Below are positions 17,743 through 25,649 of a stretch of DNA of 64,000 nt, one piece after another. The stretch is from Streptomyces phyllanthi (lineage in GTDB: Bacteria > Actinomycetota > Actinomycetes > Streptomycetales > Streptomycetaceae). The notes under the pieces were generated by a model, which worked only from the letters and a program-made list of their open reading frames with translations, made no database searches and had not been told where the DNA came from. The stretch spans positions 1 to 64,000 of the forward strand of contig NZ_VJZE01000005.1 in assembly GCF_009377205.1 (NCBI RefSeq). The letters are read 5' to 3'. Position 1 is the stretch's first letter; each line of letters opens with the position of its first letter. The position numbers and the translations under genes were made by a program.

Positions 17743-19626
17743 TTACAGGTAGTGGCGCTGGGCCTGTTTGTGGGCGGCGTATGTCTGGTAGGCGGTGCGG
17801 GTGGTGTCCAGGGCGGAGGTCTGGCTGACGGGGACGTCCCACCAGCCGTGGCCGGGCGGGTTCGGCCCATAGAGGTCGGTCTCCACATGTACGACGGTGG
17901 TGCGGGAGGCGGCTTTGGCCTTCTGCATCGCTGTACGGAACTCGCCGAGGGTGGTGGCGTGCAGGACGTCGGCGCCCAGGGAGGAGGCGTTGGCGGCGAG
18001 GTCGACGGGCAGGACGTCGCCGTCGAGGAGGCCCGAGTCGGTGTCGCGGTAGCGGTATCGGGTGCCGAAGCGCTGGGAGCCGAGTGACTCCGACAAGGCA
18101 CCGATGGAGGCGAAGCCGTGGTTCTGGACGAGGACGATGATGACCTTCAGTCCTTCGGAGACCATGGTCACGATCTCCTGGGCCATCATCAGATAGGAGC
18201 CGTCGCCGACGAGGACGACGACCTCGCGGGTGGGGTCGGCCATTTTGGCGCCGACGCCGGCGGCGACTTCGTAGCCCATGCAGGAGTAGGCGTATTCGAC
18301 GTGGTAGGCCTTCGGATCGCGGGCCCGCCAGAGTTGTTGCAGGTCGCCGGGCATGGAGCCGGCGGCGTTGATGACCACGGCGCGGTCGTCGAGGACGTCG
18401 TTGAGGGCGCCGAGGATCTGTGTCTGGGCGGGCAGCCGGCCGGTGTTGCGGTCGGGCGCGAAGCACTCCTCCTCGATCTCCCGCGTGCGGGCGATCAGAT
18501 GGCGCGTGTGGGCACGGTAGGACGGATCGACTTCCCAGCCGTCCAGCACCCCGGCCAGGGCTTGGATGCCGAGGCGGGCGTCGGCCACCAGCGGCTCCGC
18601 GGAGTGCTTGACGGCATCGAGGCGGGCGACGTTGAGGTTGACGAAGGTGACGTCCGGATTGCCGAAGACGGTGTGGCTGGCGGTGGTGAAGTCGGAGTAC
18701 CGGGTGCCGATACCGAGCACGACATCGGCCTCACGGGCGAGTTCGTTGGCCGCGTAGGAGCCGGTGGATCCGATGCCGCCGACGGCGCGGGGGTGGTCCC
18801 AGGGCACGGCGCCCTTGCCGGCGTGGGTGTCGGCGACCGGGATGCCGGTGGCTTCGGCGAAGGCCCGCAGCTGGGTCTCGGCGCCGGAGTACACCGCCCC
18901 GCCACCGGCCACGATCAGCGGCTTTCGCGCGTTCCGGAGCAGGCGCGCGCCGCGCTCGATGGCGGCTGGCTCCGGCACGGGGCGGCCCACATGCCAGACC
19001 CGGCGCCGGAAGAAGGAGACCGGCCAGTCGTAGGCTTCGGCCTGCACGTCCTGCGGCAGCGCCAGCGTCACCGCACCGGTCTCCACTGGATCGGTCAGCA
19101 CCCTCATCGCCGCCAGCGCGGCCGGGATCAGCTGCTCGGGACGCTGGACGCGGTCGAAGTACTTCGAGACCGTGCGGAAGGCGTCGTTGACGGTGACGTC
19201 GCCGCCGCGGGTGTCCTCCAGCTGCTGCAACACGGGGTCGGCAGCGCGGGTGGCGAACATGTCGCTGGGCAGCAACAAGACCGGGAGACGGTTGGTGGTG
19301 GCGAGGGCGGCGCCGGTGATCATGTTGGTGGAGCCGGGGCCGGTGGAGGCGGTGCAGGCGAAGGTCGCCAGCCGGTCGCGCATCTTGGCGTAGGCCACGG
19401 ATGCGTGGACCATGCCCTGCTCGTTGCGCGCCAGGTAGTAGGGGAGATCGGCCTCGCCGGTGGTGGCGGCCTGGAGGAGTGCCTGGCCGAGGCCGGCGAC
19501 GTTGCCGTGGCCGAAGATGCCCCACACGCCGGGGATCAGCCGCTGTTCCTGGCCGTCGCGCTCGCTGTACTGGCCGGTCAGGAAGCGCACCAGGGCCTGG
19601 GCGGTGGTGAGCCTGATCGTTTCCAT
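17743..19626 (-). CDS. iolD: 3D-(3,5/4)-trihydroxycyclohexane-1,2-dione hydrolase
   Basis: A 627-residue thiamin-diphosphate enzyme that opens the inosose-derived ring to 5-deoxyglucuronate. It starts ETIRLTTAQALVRFL and has the ThDP-enzyme N-terminal glutamate region (GIFGHGNVAGLGQAL). A central nucleotide-fold domain includes PLIVAGGGAVYSGA, and the ThDP motif begins GDGSYLMMAQEI and ends in VQNHGFASIG. Length and motifs match IolD. Its ATG overlaps the iolB stop by one base (TAATG), indicating translational coupling. Confidence 0.95.
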   Translation of the reverse strand: METIRLTTAQALVRFLTGQYSERDGQEQRLIPGVWGIFGHGNVAGLGQALLQAATTGEADLPYYLARNEQGMVHASVAYAKMRDRLATFACTASTGPGSTNMITGAALATTNRLPVLLLPSDMFATRAADPVLQQLEDTRGGDVTVNDAFRTVSKYFDRVQRPEQLIPAALAAMRVLTDPVETGAVTLALPQDVQAEAYDWPVSFFRRRVWHVGRPVPEPAAIERGARLLRNARKPLIVAGGGAVYSGAETQLRAFAEATGIPVADTHAGKGAVPWDHPRAVGGIGSTGSYAANELAREADVVLGIGTRYSDFTTASHTVFGNPDVTFVNLNVARLDAVKHSAEPLVADARLGIQALAGVLDGWEVDPSYRAHTRHLIARTREIEEECFAPDRNTGRLPAQTQILGALNDVLDDRAVVINAAGSMPGDLQQLWRARDPKAYHVEYAYSCMGYEVAAGVGAKMADPTREVVVLVGDGSYLMMAQEIVTMVSEGLKVIIVLVQNHGFASIGALSESLGSQRFGTRYRYRDTDSGLLDGDVLPVDLAANASSLGADVLHATTLGEFRTAMQKAKAASRTTVVHVETDLYGPNPPGHGWWDVPVSQTSALDTTRTAYQTYAAHKQAQRHYL

Positions 19627-20525
19627 TACTCGTTCTCCTCGGCGCCGAACGGCAGCCGGTCATCGATGTCCTGCGCGTCCCAGGTGGAGCGGACCCAGCC
19701 GTGGGCGGGGTCGTCGCAGATCAGCCAGGCGCGGTCCTGTCCGGGGCCGGCCATGACGTTGAGGTAGTACAGGTCGTAGCCGGGCGCGGCGATGGAGGGG
19801 CCGTGCCAGCCGTGCGGGATGAGGACGGTGTCGCCGGAGCGGACCTCGGCCAGTACGTCGATCGGCCGCTCGGGCGTGCCGTAGACCCGCTGGTAGCCGA
19901 AGCCGAACCCGTCCTTGCCGGAGACCTGGAAGTAGTAGATCTCCTCCAGCTCGCTCTCCACCGGGTTGCCCGCGGTGTCGGTGCGTGCCTGGTCGTGCTT
20001 GTGCGGCGGATACGACGACCAGTTGCCCCCCGGGGTGAGTACCTCGCACACCAGCAACTGCTCCGCGTCGAACGTGCCGGGCAGGCAGTAGTTGTTGACC
20101 TGCCGGGAGCAGGCCCCAGCGCCGCGCAGTTCCACGGGCACGTTCTCCTTGGGCCCGTACCGGGCGGGTAGTGAGCCCCGCTCGGTACGGGCGGAGGGCA
20201 GCGCGAACGCTCCACCGTGCGCGCTGCTGATGACGGCCTCCGACGCGCGGGGGAGGTACGCGAAGTCGGTGACCGAGGCGAACACACCGGCCCGGCCGCT
20301 GAGTTCAAAGGTCTGTCCGTCGACGGCGACGGTGCAACCGCCGCTCAGCGGAAGGACCAGGAACTCCGAATCCCCGGTGGACAGCGTGTGCGCCTCACCC
20401 GGTTTCAGGGTCAGGATCCTGAGGCCGGAGTAACCCCAGCCCGCCGACTCGGGCGTGACCAGAAGGTCGTAGGAGCCGTCGGCCGAGGTTCCCTTGGGCA
20501 GGTGGTACTTGCTCGCGGATGTCAC
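19626..20525 (-). CDS. iolB: 5-deoxy-glucuronate isomerase
   Basis: A 299-residue cupin enzyme converting 5-deoxyglucuronate to 5-dehydro-2-deoxygluconate. It has YHLPKGTSADG at the start and the C-terminal cupin with YPPHKHD, the ELEEIYYFQVSG block, FGFGYQRVYGTPERPID and PHGWHGPSIAAPGYDLYYLN, all characteristic of IolB. The GTG at 20525 is used because it gives the family's standard N-terminus and overlaps the aldolase stop by four bases (GTGA). It is coupled on both sides within the operon. Confidence 0.94.
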   Translation of the reverse strand: MTSASKYHLPKGTSADGSYDLLVTPESAGWGYSGLRILTLKPGEAHTLSTGDSEFLVLPLSGGCTVAVDGQTFELSGRAGVFASVTDFAYLPRASEAVISSAHGGAFALPSARTERGSLPARYGPKENVPVELRGAGACSRQVNNYCLPGTFDAEQLLVCEVLTPGGNWSSYPPHKHDQARTDTAGNPVESELEEIYYFQVSGKDGFGFGYQRVYGTPERPIDVLAEVRSGDTVLIPHGWHGPSIAAPGYDLYYLNVMAGPGQDRAWLICDDPAHGWVRSTWDAQDIDDRLPFGAEENE

Positions 20526-21394
20526 AGCAGGCTCACCGCCCGGTCCACCGCGCCCGCGACGTCGCCGCCTGCGGGGTAGAGCAGGGAGCGGCCCACGACC
20601 AGGCCCTGAACGGTGGGCTGCTTGAGGGCCTTGCCCCAGGACGCGAAGGCCGCATCCGGGTCGGTGACCTCCCCGCCCAGCAGCAGGGCGGGAAGAGTGG
20701 AGGAGGCCAGGACGCGTTCCATGTCCTCCACCACCGGCAGCTTCAGCCAGGTGTAGGCCGTACGCCGGCCCAGCCCGGAGGCGATGGTGATCGACTTGAT
20801 GACGGCATCGGTGGAGAGGTCGTTGCGGATCTTCCCGTCCTGCCACACCGACAGGAACGGCTCCACCATGGCGATGAGATGACGGTCGTTCAGCTCGTCG
20901 ACGGCGCGGGCGGTGTTCTCCAGAACGGACGGCGTGGCCGGGTCGGCGAGGGCGATGCGGGTGAGCATCTTGCCGCCGTCGAAACCCATCGCCGCGATCG
21001 TCTCGGCGTCGTAGCCGGTGAACCGGTCATCGATCTCGAAGACCGAGCCCGCGAGCCCGCCCCGGTTCATCGAGCCGAAGACGGACTTGCCGTCCAGGAC
21101 GCCGAGCAGCAGCAGGTCCTCCAGGATGTCGGCGGTGCCCAGCACCCCCGTCACACCCGGCCGCTCCAGCGCCACGCACAGCCGGTCCAGCAACTCGAAG
21201 CGGTCCGCCATGGCGTTCGGGTCGCCGCCCACGCCATTGGCGCCACGCGCCGGATGGTCCGCGGCAATGATCATCGCCTTGCCGTGCTCGCCGAGCAGCG
21301 AGGTGGCCTTCACGCGCCGCGCGGCCGCCGCCGCGATGGAACCGGGGTCGTTGACCCGGGCCCCCACGACCCTGCTCACATTGTCGTATGACAC
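20522..21394 (-). CDS. Class I aldolase-fold protein of inositol operons (Cgl0159-type)
   Basis: A 290-residue (beta/alpha)8 protein often encoded between iolC and iolB in actinobacteria. Recognisable blocks are MIIAADHPARGANG, GVLDGKSVFGSMNRGGL, the GFDGGKMLTRI lysine region and YTWLKLPVVEDMERVL. By position it is the best candidate for cleaving 2-deoxy-5-keto-gluconate-6-phosphate to malonate semialdehyde and dihydroxyacetone phosphate, the IolJ step, since no IolJ-type aldolase is present. GTG 21394 starts four bases after the iolC stop. The catalytic assignment is inference from gene order. Confidence 0.82.
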   Translation of the reverse strand: MSYDNVSRVVGARVNDPGSIAAAAARRVKATSLLGEHGKAMIIAADHPARGANGVGGDPNAMADRFELLDRLCVALERPGVTGVLGTADILEDLLLLGVLDGKSVFGSMNRGGLAGSVFEIDDRFTGYDAETIAAMGFDGGKMLTRIALADPATPSVLENTARAVDELNDRHLIAMVEPFLSVWQDGKIRNDLSTDAVIKSITIASGLGRRTAYTWLKLPVVEDMERVLASSTLPALLLGGEVTDPDAAFASWGKALKQPTVQGLVVGRSLLYPAGGDVAGAVDRAVSLL

Positions 21395-21398
21395 CTCG

Positions 21399-22379
21399 TC
21401 ACACCTCTCGCTGGGACTTGTCGGGGGCATCAGGGCCTGCCGCGCGCAGCTTCTCCTCCACCTCGGCCTCGGTCGGCATGGCGTCGGAGCAGGCCAGCCG
21501 GCCCGCGACGATGGCGCCGGCCGCATTGGCGAAGGACACCGTGCGGTGGGTGTCCCAGCCGGAGAGCAGGCCGTGACACAGCGCCCCGCCGAAGGCGTCA
21601 CCGGCGCCCAGGCCGTTGACGACGTCCACCGCGACCGGCGCGACCTCGGCGGCCGAACCATCGCGGCCGACGGCCAGCACGCCCCTGGGGCCCTGCTTCA
21701 CCACCGCCAGCTCCACACCGGCCGCCAGCAACGCCTTCGCGGCGGCATACGGCTCACGCTCACCGGTGGCCACCTCGCACTCGTCGAGGTTGCCCACCGC
21801 CACAGTGGTGTGGCGCAGGGCCTGGGCGTAGTACGCACGGGCCTGCGACGGATCGGCCCAGAACATCGGCCGCCAGTCCAGGTCGAAGACCGTCGTGTCC
21901 GCCTTCGCCCGGTGCGCCAGGGCCGCCAGCGTGGCCGAACGGCTCGGCTCCTCACTCAGACCCGTACCCGTGACCCAGAAGATCCGGGCATCACGCACCG
22001 CTCCCAGGTCCAGCTCATCACGCTGGATGTCCAGGTCGGGGGCCTTCGGCAACCGGTAGAAGTACAGCGGGAAGTCGTCCGGCGGAAAGATCTCGCAGAA
22101 CGTCACCGGCGTCGGCGCGATGTCCGACGTACCCACGAAACGACTGTCCACGCCATAGCCGTCCAGCGCCTGCCGCACGAACTTGCCGAACGGATCGGCC
22201 CCGGTCTTCGTGATCACCGCCGCAGAGCGCCCGTAACGAGCCGCGGCCACCGCCACATTGGTCGGACTGCCACCCAGGTACTTGCCGAACGAAGTGACCT
22301 CCGCCAGCCCCACACCGGTCTGCAACGGATACACATCCACTCCCACACGGCCCATGGTCAGCACTTGGAACGGCATCAC
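21399..22379 (-). CDS. iolC: 5-dehydro-2-deoxygluconokinase
   Basis: A PfkB-family sugar kinase of about 326 residues, first gene of the leftward inositol operon. It shows the N-terminal GGSPTNVAVAAARYG substrate block and the C-terminal PfkB signature VNGLGAGDAFGGALCHGL, with the catalytic aspartate in GAGDAF. It phosphorylates 5-dehydro-2-deoxygluconate. Either GTG 22379 or ATG 22376 could start translation; GAAGGG is eight bases from the GTG, so the longer form is listed. Its promoter and LacI-type operator lie at 22435-22497. Confidence 0.93.
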   Translation of the reverse strand: MMPFQVLTMGRVGVDVYPLQTGVGLAEVTSFGKYLGGSPTNVAVAAARYGRSAAVITKTGADPFGKFVRQALDGYGVDSRFVGTSDIAPTPVTFCEIFPPDDFPLYFYRLPKAPDLDIQRDELDLGAVRDARIFWVTGTGLSEEPSRSATLAALAHRAKADTTVFDLDWRPMFWADPSQARAYYAQALRHTTVAVGNLDECEVATGEREPYAAAKALLAAGVELAVVKQGPRGVLAVGRDGSAAEVAPVAVDVVNGLGAGDAFGGALCHGLLSGWDTHRTVSFANAAGAIVAGRLACSDAMPTEAEVEEKLRAAGPDAPDKSQREV

Positions 22380-22434
22380 GCTGGTTTCCCTTCGCCCGGA
22401 GGACCCCGGGATGGAGGTGGTGGAGAGACAGTGA

Positions 22435-22450
22435 TTTAGAGCGCTTTAAA
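22435..22450. promoter_or_regulatory. LacI-type operator of the inositol operon
   Basis: TTTAGAGCGCTTTAAA is a near-palindrome centred on CG (minus strand TTTAAAGCGCTCTAAA). It lies just downstream of the predicted start of transcription of iolC and 56 bases before its start codon. It matches three other sites in the window (24001, 25347 and 30666). Confidence 0.82.
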
Positions 22451-22467
22451 GAACCGCTCCAGCGCGT

Positions 22468-22497
22468 ACAATGATCCCTGTCCGAATGTCCTGTCAA
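22468..22497 (-). promoter_or_regulatory. Predicted iolC operon promoter
   Basis: On the minus strand TTGACA (22497-22492) is followed after 18 bases by CATTGT (22473-22468). The wider block CCATTGACAGGACATT (22500-22485) differs by one base from the corresponding block of the iolG promoter at 30733-30718. The operator starts 17 bases past the -10, the expected place for repression. Confidence 0.65.
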
Positions 22498-22500
22498 TGG

Positions 22501-22805
22501 CTTGGTGTCGTGAGATTCACGGGTCACCGGGCAAGAACCTGCCGGTCCGGGTCAGAGCAGCCGACGATGACGCAGGCCGGCGTGAACCCGCTCGGGCATC
22601 AGAGCTCGCGGTGACGCCCAGGCGATGGAGCATCGTCGTGAACCATCCAGCCTTGACGCTTGACGGCGCCAGTACCCGCGACTTTCCCGTGGTCGGCCGG
22701 CCAGGTCCGAGCCCGTAGCTCCGGAGCTGCGCCGACGAAGTGCAGGGGCGTGGCGGAGTGCGGCCGGCGCCGACCGAGGCGCGTGGTGGCGTGGCCGCAG
22801 CCTGT
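22501..22805. other. Non-coding gap between the iolC promoter and an iolH-like gene
   Basis: No gene with recognisable similarity was found on either strand in these ~300 bases. Open frames here are short and of low complexity. No clear terminator hairpin was seen after the leftward iolH-like gene. Confidence 0.5.
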
Positions 22806-23663
22806 CTATGACCAGGTGGCCGTGTACTCCTTGATCCTCTCTCGCATGAACACCGACGATTCCCTGGCTCGTTCCTCCCAGGCGAAGACGCATGCCGTGA
22901 GAGTGCCGTCGAAGCCGTTCGCGTTCAGTTCACGGAAGAGCTCGTCGAAGTCGACCTCACCCTCGCCCATGTTCAGGTGCTGGTGGATGCGCGCGGGGGT
23001 GCCGGGCGGGTTGAGAATGTATCGGTTGCCGGAGGACGCGGTGTGGTCGAAGGCGTCGGCCAGGTGGACGTGGGTGAGCAGGTCTCCTGCGTGCTTGATG
23101 ATGCCGGGGGCGTCGTTGCCGATGTGGAAGGTGTGCGGGGCGCAGTACAGGAACGACACGTGGGGGTGGTTGATGCCGCGGATGAAGTTGATCGCGTCGT
23201 AGCCGTTCTCGATGAAGTCGTCGGGGTGCGGCTCCAGTGCGAGGTGGACGCCCTCGCGTTCGAACAGCGGCAGCAGGTCGTCCATCGACCGCCAGAACTG
23301 GGCCTCGCTCTTGTCGGGCTCCTCGGGGCGGCCGTTGAACTCGGAGATCATGCTGGTGACGCCGAGGTCGGCGGTGATCTGGATGGCCCGCTTCCAGTAC
23401 CGTACGGCAGCCTGCCGGGCGTCCTCGTCCGGTCCCGACCAGCGGAACAGCGGCAGCACGGAGGAGATGCCGACGCCCGCGGACTCCAGGGCCTTGCGGA
23501 ACTTGGCCACCGTGGCGTCGTCGACGCGCGGGTGCCGGAAGAACGGGATGAAGTCCTCCCGCGGGGAGAGTTCGATCCACTCGTAGCCCAGCTCGGCCAC
23601 GACGGCGGGTAGTTCGAGCAGCGGTACGTCGCGGATCATGTAGGGATCGAGTGCGATCTTCAT
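22806..23663 (-). CDS. IolH-like sugar phosphate isomerase/epimerase
   Basis: A 285-residue TIM-barrel protein. It begins [18 protein letters not shown] and includes ELSPREDFIPFFRHPRVDD, SVLPLFRWSGPDEDARQAAV, and acidic/histidine positions in LEPHPDDFIENG and THVHLADAFDH that would bind a divalent metal. These blocks resemble the IolH proteins of actinobacterial inositol clusters. GGGAG lies upstream of ATG 23663. It is divergent from the LacI gene, with the operator at 24001 in between. It shares a start and an end region with the broken gene at 29124-29417. IolE or IolI activity is also possible. Confidence 0.8.
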   Translation of the reverse strand: MKIALDPYMIRDVPLLELPAVVAELGYEWIELSPREDFIPFFRHPRVDDATVAKFRKALESAGVGISSVLPLFRWSGPDEDARQAAVRYWKRAIQITADLGVTSMISEFNGRPEEPDKSEAQFWRSMDDLLPLFEREGVHLALEPHPDDFIENGYDAINFIRGINHPHVSFLYCAPHTFHIGNDAPGIIKHAGDLLTHVHLADAFDHTASSGNRYILNPPGTPARIHQHLNMGEGEVDFDELFRELNANGFDGTLTACVFAWEERARESSVFMRERIKEYTATWS

Positions 23664-24000
23664 CTGGATCTCCCGGTGGGGTGGCGAGGGGCGGTCGGTA
23701 CGGTGCCCACGGCCGGGTCCGGCCATGGGCACCGACCACTTGTGAGGCTGGGTCCCTGCCGGTCGGCGGGTACCCTTCGCGGCGGACTCGGCGACCTGCC
23801 CGATGATGGACTTGTCGACGTAGGCGGCCAGGTCGGTACCGGCTGCTTGCCGCCGCCCAAGGAGTTGCCGTTGTTCTTGTGGGGCCACAGGGTGTGGAGG
23901 CCCCGTTGGGCCCGGGCTGGGCGGTGAGCCGGTGCCGACCCGGTGGGACGGGCAGGCCGAGCCTGCCGTCTCGGTGCCGGCCTGCTTGGCCAGTGAGCGG
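23664..24000. other. Intergenic region between the iolH-like gene and lacI
   Basis: A 420-base divergent spacer (to 24082), of which this is the part before the operator. No recognisable coding sequence was found. A minus-strand promoter for the iolH-like gene must lie here, but no convincing -35/-10 pair stands out. Confidence 0.4.
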
Positions 24001-24014
24001 TTAAAGCGTTTTAA
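24001..24014. promoter_or_regulatory. LacI-type operator of the regulator's own promoter
   Basis: TTAAAGCGTTTTAA is a near-perfect palindrome centred on CG, matching the sites at 22435, 25347 and 30666. A candidate -10, TACTAT, lies at 24022-24027, so the operator overlaps the -35/spacer region of lacI. Autorepression is expected. Confidence 0.82.
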
Positions 24015-24082
24015 GTGCTGGTACTATCGGCCGCCTTACGGACGCATGTCAAGGGTGTTGCCGCAATCGAACGGGAGATCAT

Positions 24083-25120
24083 ATGGACGAGCTCGGCTCC
24101 GCTCCCCCCGGGGGTGGCAACGGCGCGACTCCACGCCCGCGACTGGAGGACGTTGCCGCACGCGTCGGCCTGTCCACGGCGTCGGTGTCGCTGGTGCTGC
24201 GCAACATTCCCGGGCCCAGCGAGCGCACCCGGCAGCGCGTCCTGAAGGCGGCCGCCGAACTCGGCTACCGCCCCGACCGCACTGCCAGCGCCCTGGCCAG
24301 CAGGCGCAGCCGGCTGCTCGGCGTCATGGTCGACGTCCACAGCGCCTTCCAGGCCGAGCTGGTCGAGCATCTCCACACGGCTGCCGAGGGGGTCGGCTAC
24401 GACCTCGTCCTGAGTACCCAGACCCGGACCCGCGACGAGAACACGGCGGTCGAGACGCTGCTGGCCTTCCGCTGCGAGGCGCTGATCCTCCTCGGCCCGG
24501 TGGCCCCCGCCTCCGTCCTCGCCGACCTCGACCGCAGGGCGCCCGTCGTCTGCGTGGGGCGTCGGATCACCGGCGCCGATCTCGACGTCGTCCGCAGCGC
24601 CGACGACAACGGAGTCGGTCAGATCGTCGACCACCTGGTGAGTCTCGGTCACCGCGCGATCGCCTACGTCGACGGCGGCAAGGGTGTCATCGCCACCGAC
24701 CGGCGCCGTGGCTACCGGGGCGCCATGCGCCGCCACGGTCTCGACGGGCAGATCAGGGTCCTCCACGGGGACCTCACCGAGGAGGCCGGGGAGAAGGCCG
24801 CCCGGCACCTCCTCGACAGCGGCGACCTGCCGACCGCCGTCGTGGCGTACAACGACCGGAGTGCCATCGGCCTGCTCACCGCCTTCCGGGGGGCCGGCGT
24901 CGACGTTCCCGGCGTCGTGTCCATCGCCGGATACGACGACGACACCCTGTCCCGGCTGAGCTGCTTCCGCCTCACCACCGTCAGCCAGGAAGCCGAGGAG
25001 CAGGCCCGGCAGGCGGTGACGGCCGTCGTCGAGCGCCTCGACGGGAGTCGTACCGCGCCCCGCGAGATCGTCCTTACCCCGTCCCTGGTCGTGCGGGAGA
25101 CCACGACGAAGCCGCGCTGA
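24083..25120 (+). CDS. LacI family transcriptional regulator of the inositol regulon
   Basis: A 345-residue repressor. The helix-turn-helix spans about residues 21-45 (LEDVAARVGLSTASVS), with the hinge helix ALASRRSRLLGVMVD. A periplasmic-binding-like effector domain follows, including AYVDGGKGVIATDRRRGYRG and VVAYNDRSAIGLLTAFRGAG. CGGGAG precedes ATG 24083. It sits in the middle of the inositol genes, and its own promoter carries the operator found at three catabolic or transport promoters, so it is the functional counterpart of IolR although from the LacI family. The inducer is probably an inositol intermediate. Confidence 0.88.
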   Translation: MDELGSAPPGGGNGATPRPRLEDVAARVGLSTASVSLVLRNIPGPSERTRQRVLKAAAELGYRPDRTASALASRRSRLLGVMVDVHSAFQAELVEHLHTAAEGVGYDLVLSTQTRTRDENTAVETLLAFRCEALILLGPVAPASVLADLDRRAPVVCVGRRITGADLDVVRSADDNGVGQIVDHLVSLGHRAIAYVDGGKGVIATDRRRGYRGAMRRHGLDGQIRVLHGDLTEEAGEKAARHLLDSGDLPTAVVAYNDRSAIGLLTAFRGAGVDVPGVVSIAGYDDDTLSRLSCFRLTTVSQEAEEQARQAVTAVVERLDGSRTAPREIVLTPSLVVRETTTKPR

Positions 25121-25306
25121 TCGCCTCGAACCACTCCGTGTCGGGCGGTCCTCGCGCGCTCCTGGTCGCCCTGGCCGAGCGGGCGCGACGGGCATCGGGT
25201 CGAGGCGGCTTGTGAACCGCGAGGCGTAGTCGCTCGACGGCGAACGTGTGGTCCATGCATCTTTCATGGATGGATCCCGGCAGGGCGTGCATTCGTGAGC
25301 AGACTC

Positions 25307-25335
25307 TTGACACTCGCGTGAAACACAAGCATGCT
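25307..25335 (+). promoter_or_regulatory. Predicted promoter of the inositol ABC transporter
   Basis: TTGACA at 25307-25312 is followed after 17 bases by CATGCT at 25330-25335. The LacI-type operator begins 11 bases after the -10, over the expected start of transcription. The leader to the first gene would be about 305 bases. Confidence 0.6.
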
Positions 25336-25346
25336 CTGCGCACCGC

Positions 25347-25361
25347 TTAAAGCGATTTAAA
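25347..25361. promoter_or_regulatory. LacI-type operator of the ABC transporter operon
   Basis: TTAAAGCGATTTAAA, a CG-centred near-palindrome, matches the other three operators of the window and directly follows the predicted promoter. Confidence 0.82.
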
Positions 25362-25524
25362 CAAGTAACGGAGCGTACGAGTCCCCGTTGTCGTGAGCGG
25401 CGTCGGGGACCCCACGGCAAGCCGCCCCGGCGTAACGGTTCAGGTCGCACTGCAGCCCTGCCGAATGCACGGCCGGCGGCATGGCCGACCACGACACACC
25501 CGTCACCGAGGATCCTCCATGCCC

Positions 25525-25559
25525 GGGGCGCAGCCCCCTCCCCTGCTCGGCTGCGCCCC
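25525..25559 (+). promoter_or_regulatory. Stable hairpin in the long leader of the ABC operon
   Basis: GGGGCGCAGCC (25525-25535) pairs perfectly with GGCTGCGCCCC (25549-25559) across a 13-base loop, about 90 bases before the binding-protein start. No T-run follows. It could be an attenuator, an mRNA stability element or a terminator of the upstream lacI transcript; the sequence does not decide. Confidence 0.5.
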
Positions 25560-25649
25560 GTCATCCCCGATGACGCACCGCAGCACCACGGCAGACAGTT
25601 CATCCGCCATGCCCCCCGCCCTGGCATCGCACGAAGGAGTAACCAGCAC

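Noticed and set aside
16111-18087. A 658-codon plus-strand frame opposite mmsA and iolD
   Set aside because: Its Gly/Val/Asp-rich composition is that of an antisense frame; the minus strand carries well-conserved enzymes over the whole span.
14894-18466. A 1190-codon open minus-strand frame spanning several inositol genes
   Set aside because: Only its 3' third is the Gfo/Idh dehydrogenase (start 16090). The rest is an Arg/Pro-rich shadow of mmsA and iolD in another frame, an artefact of high GC.
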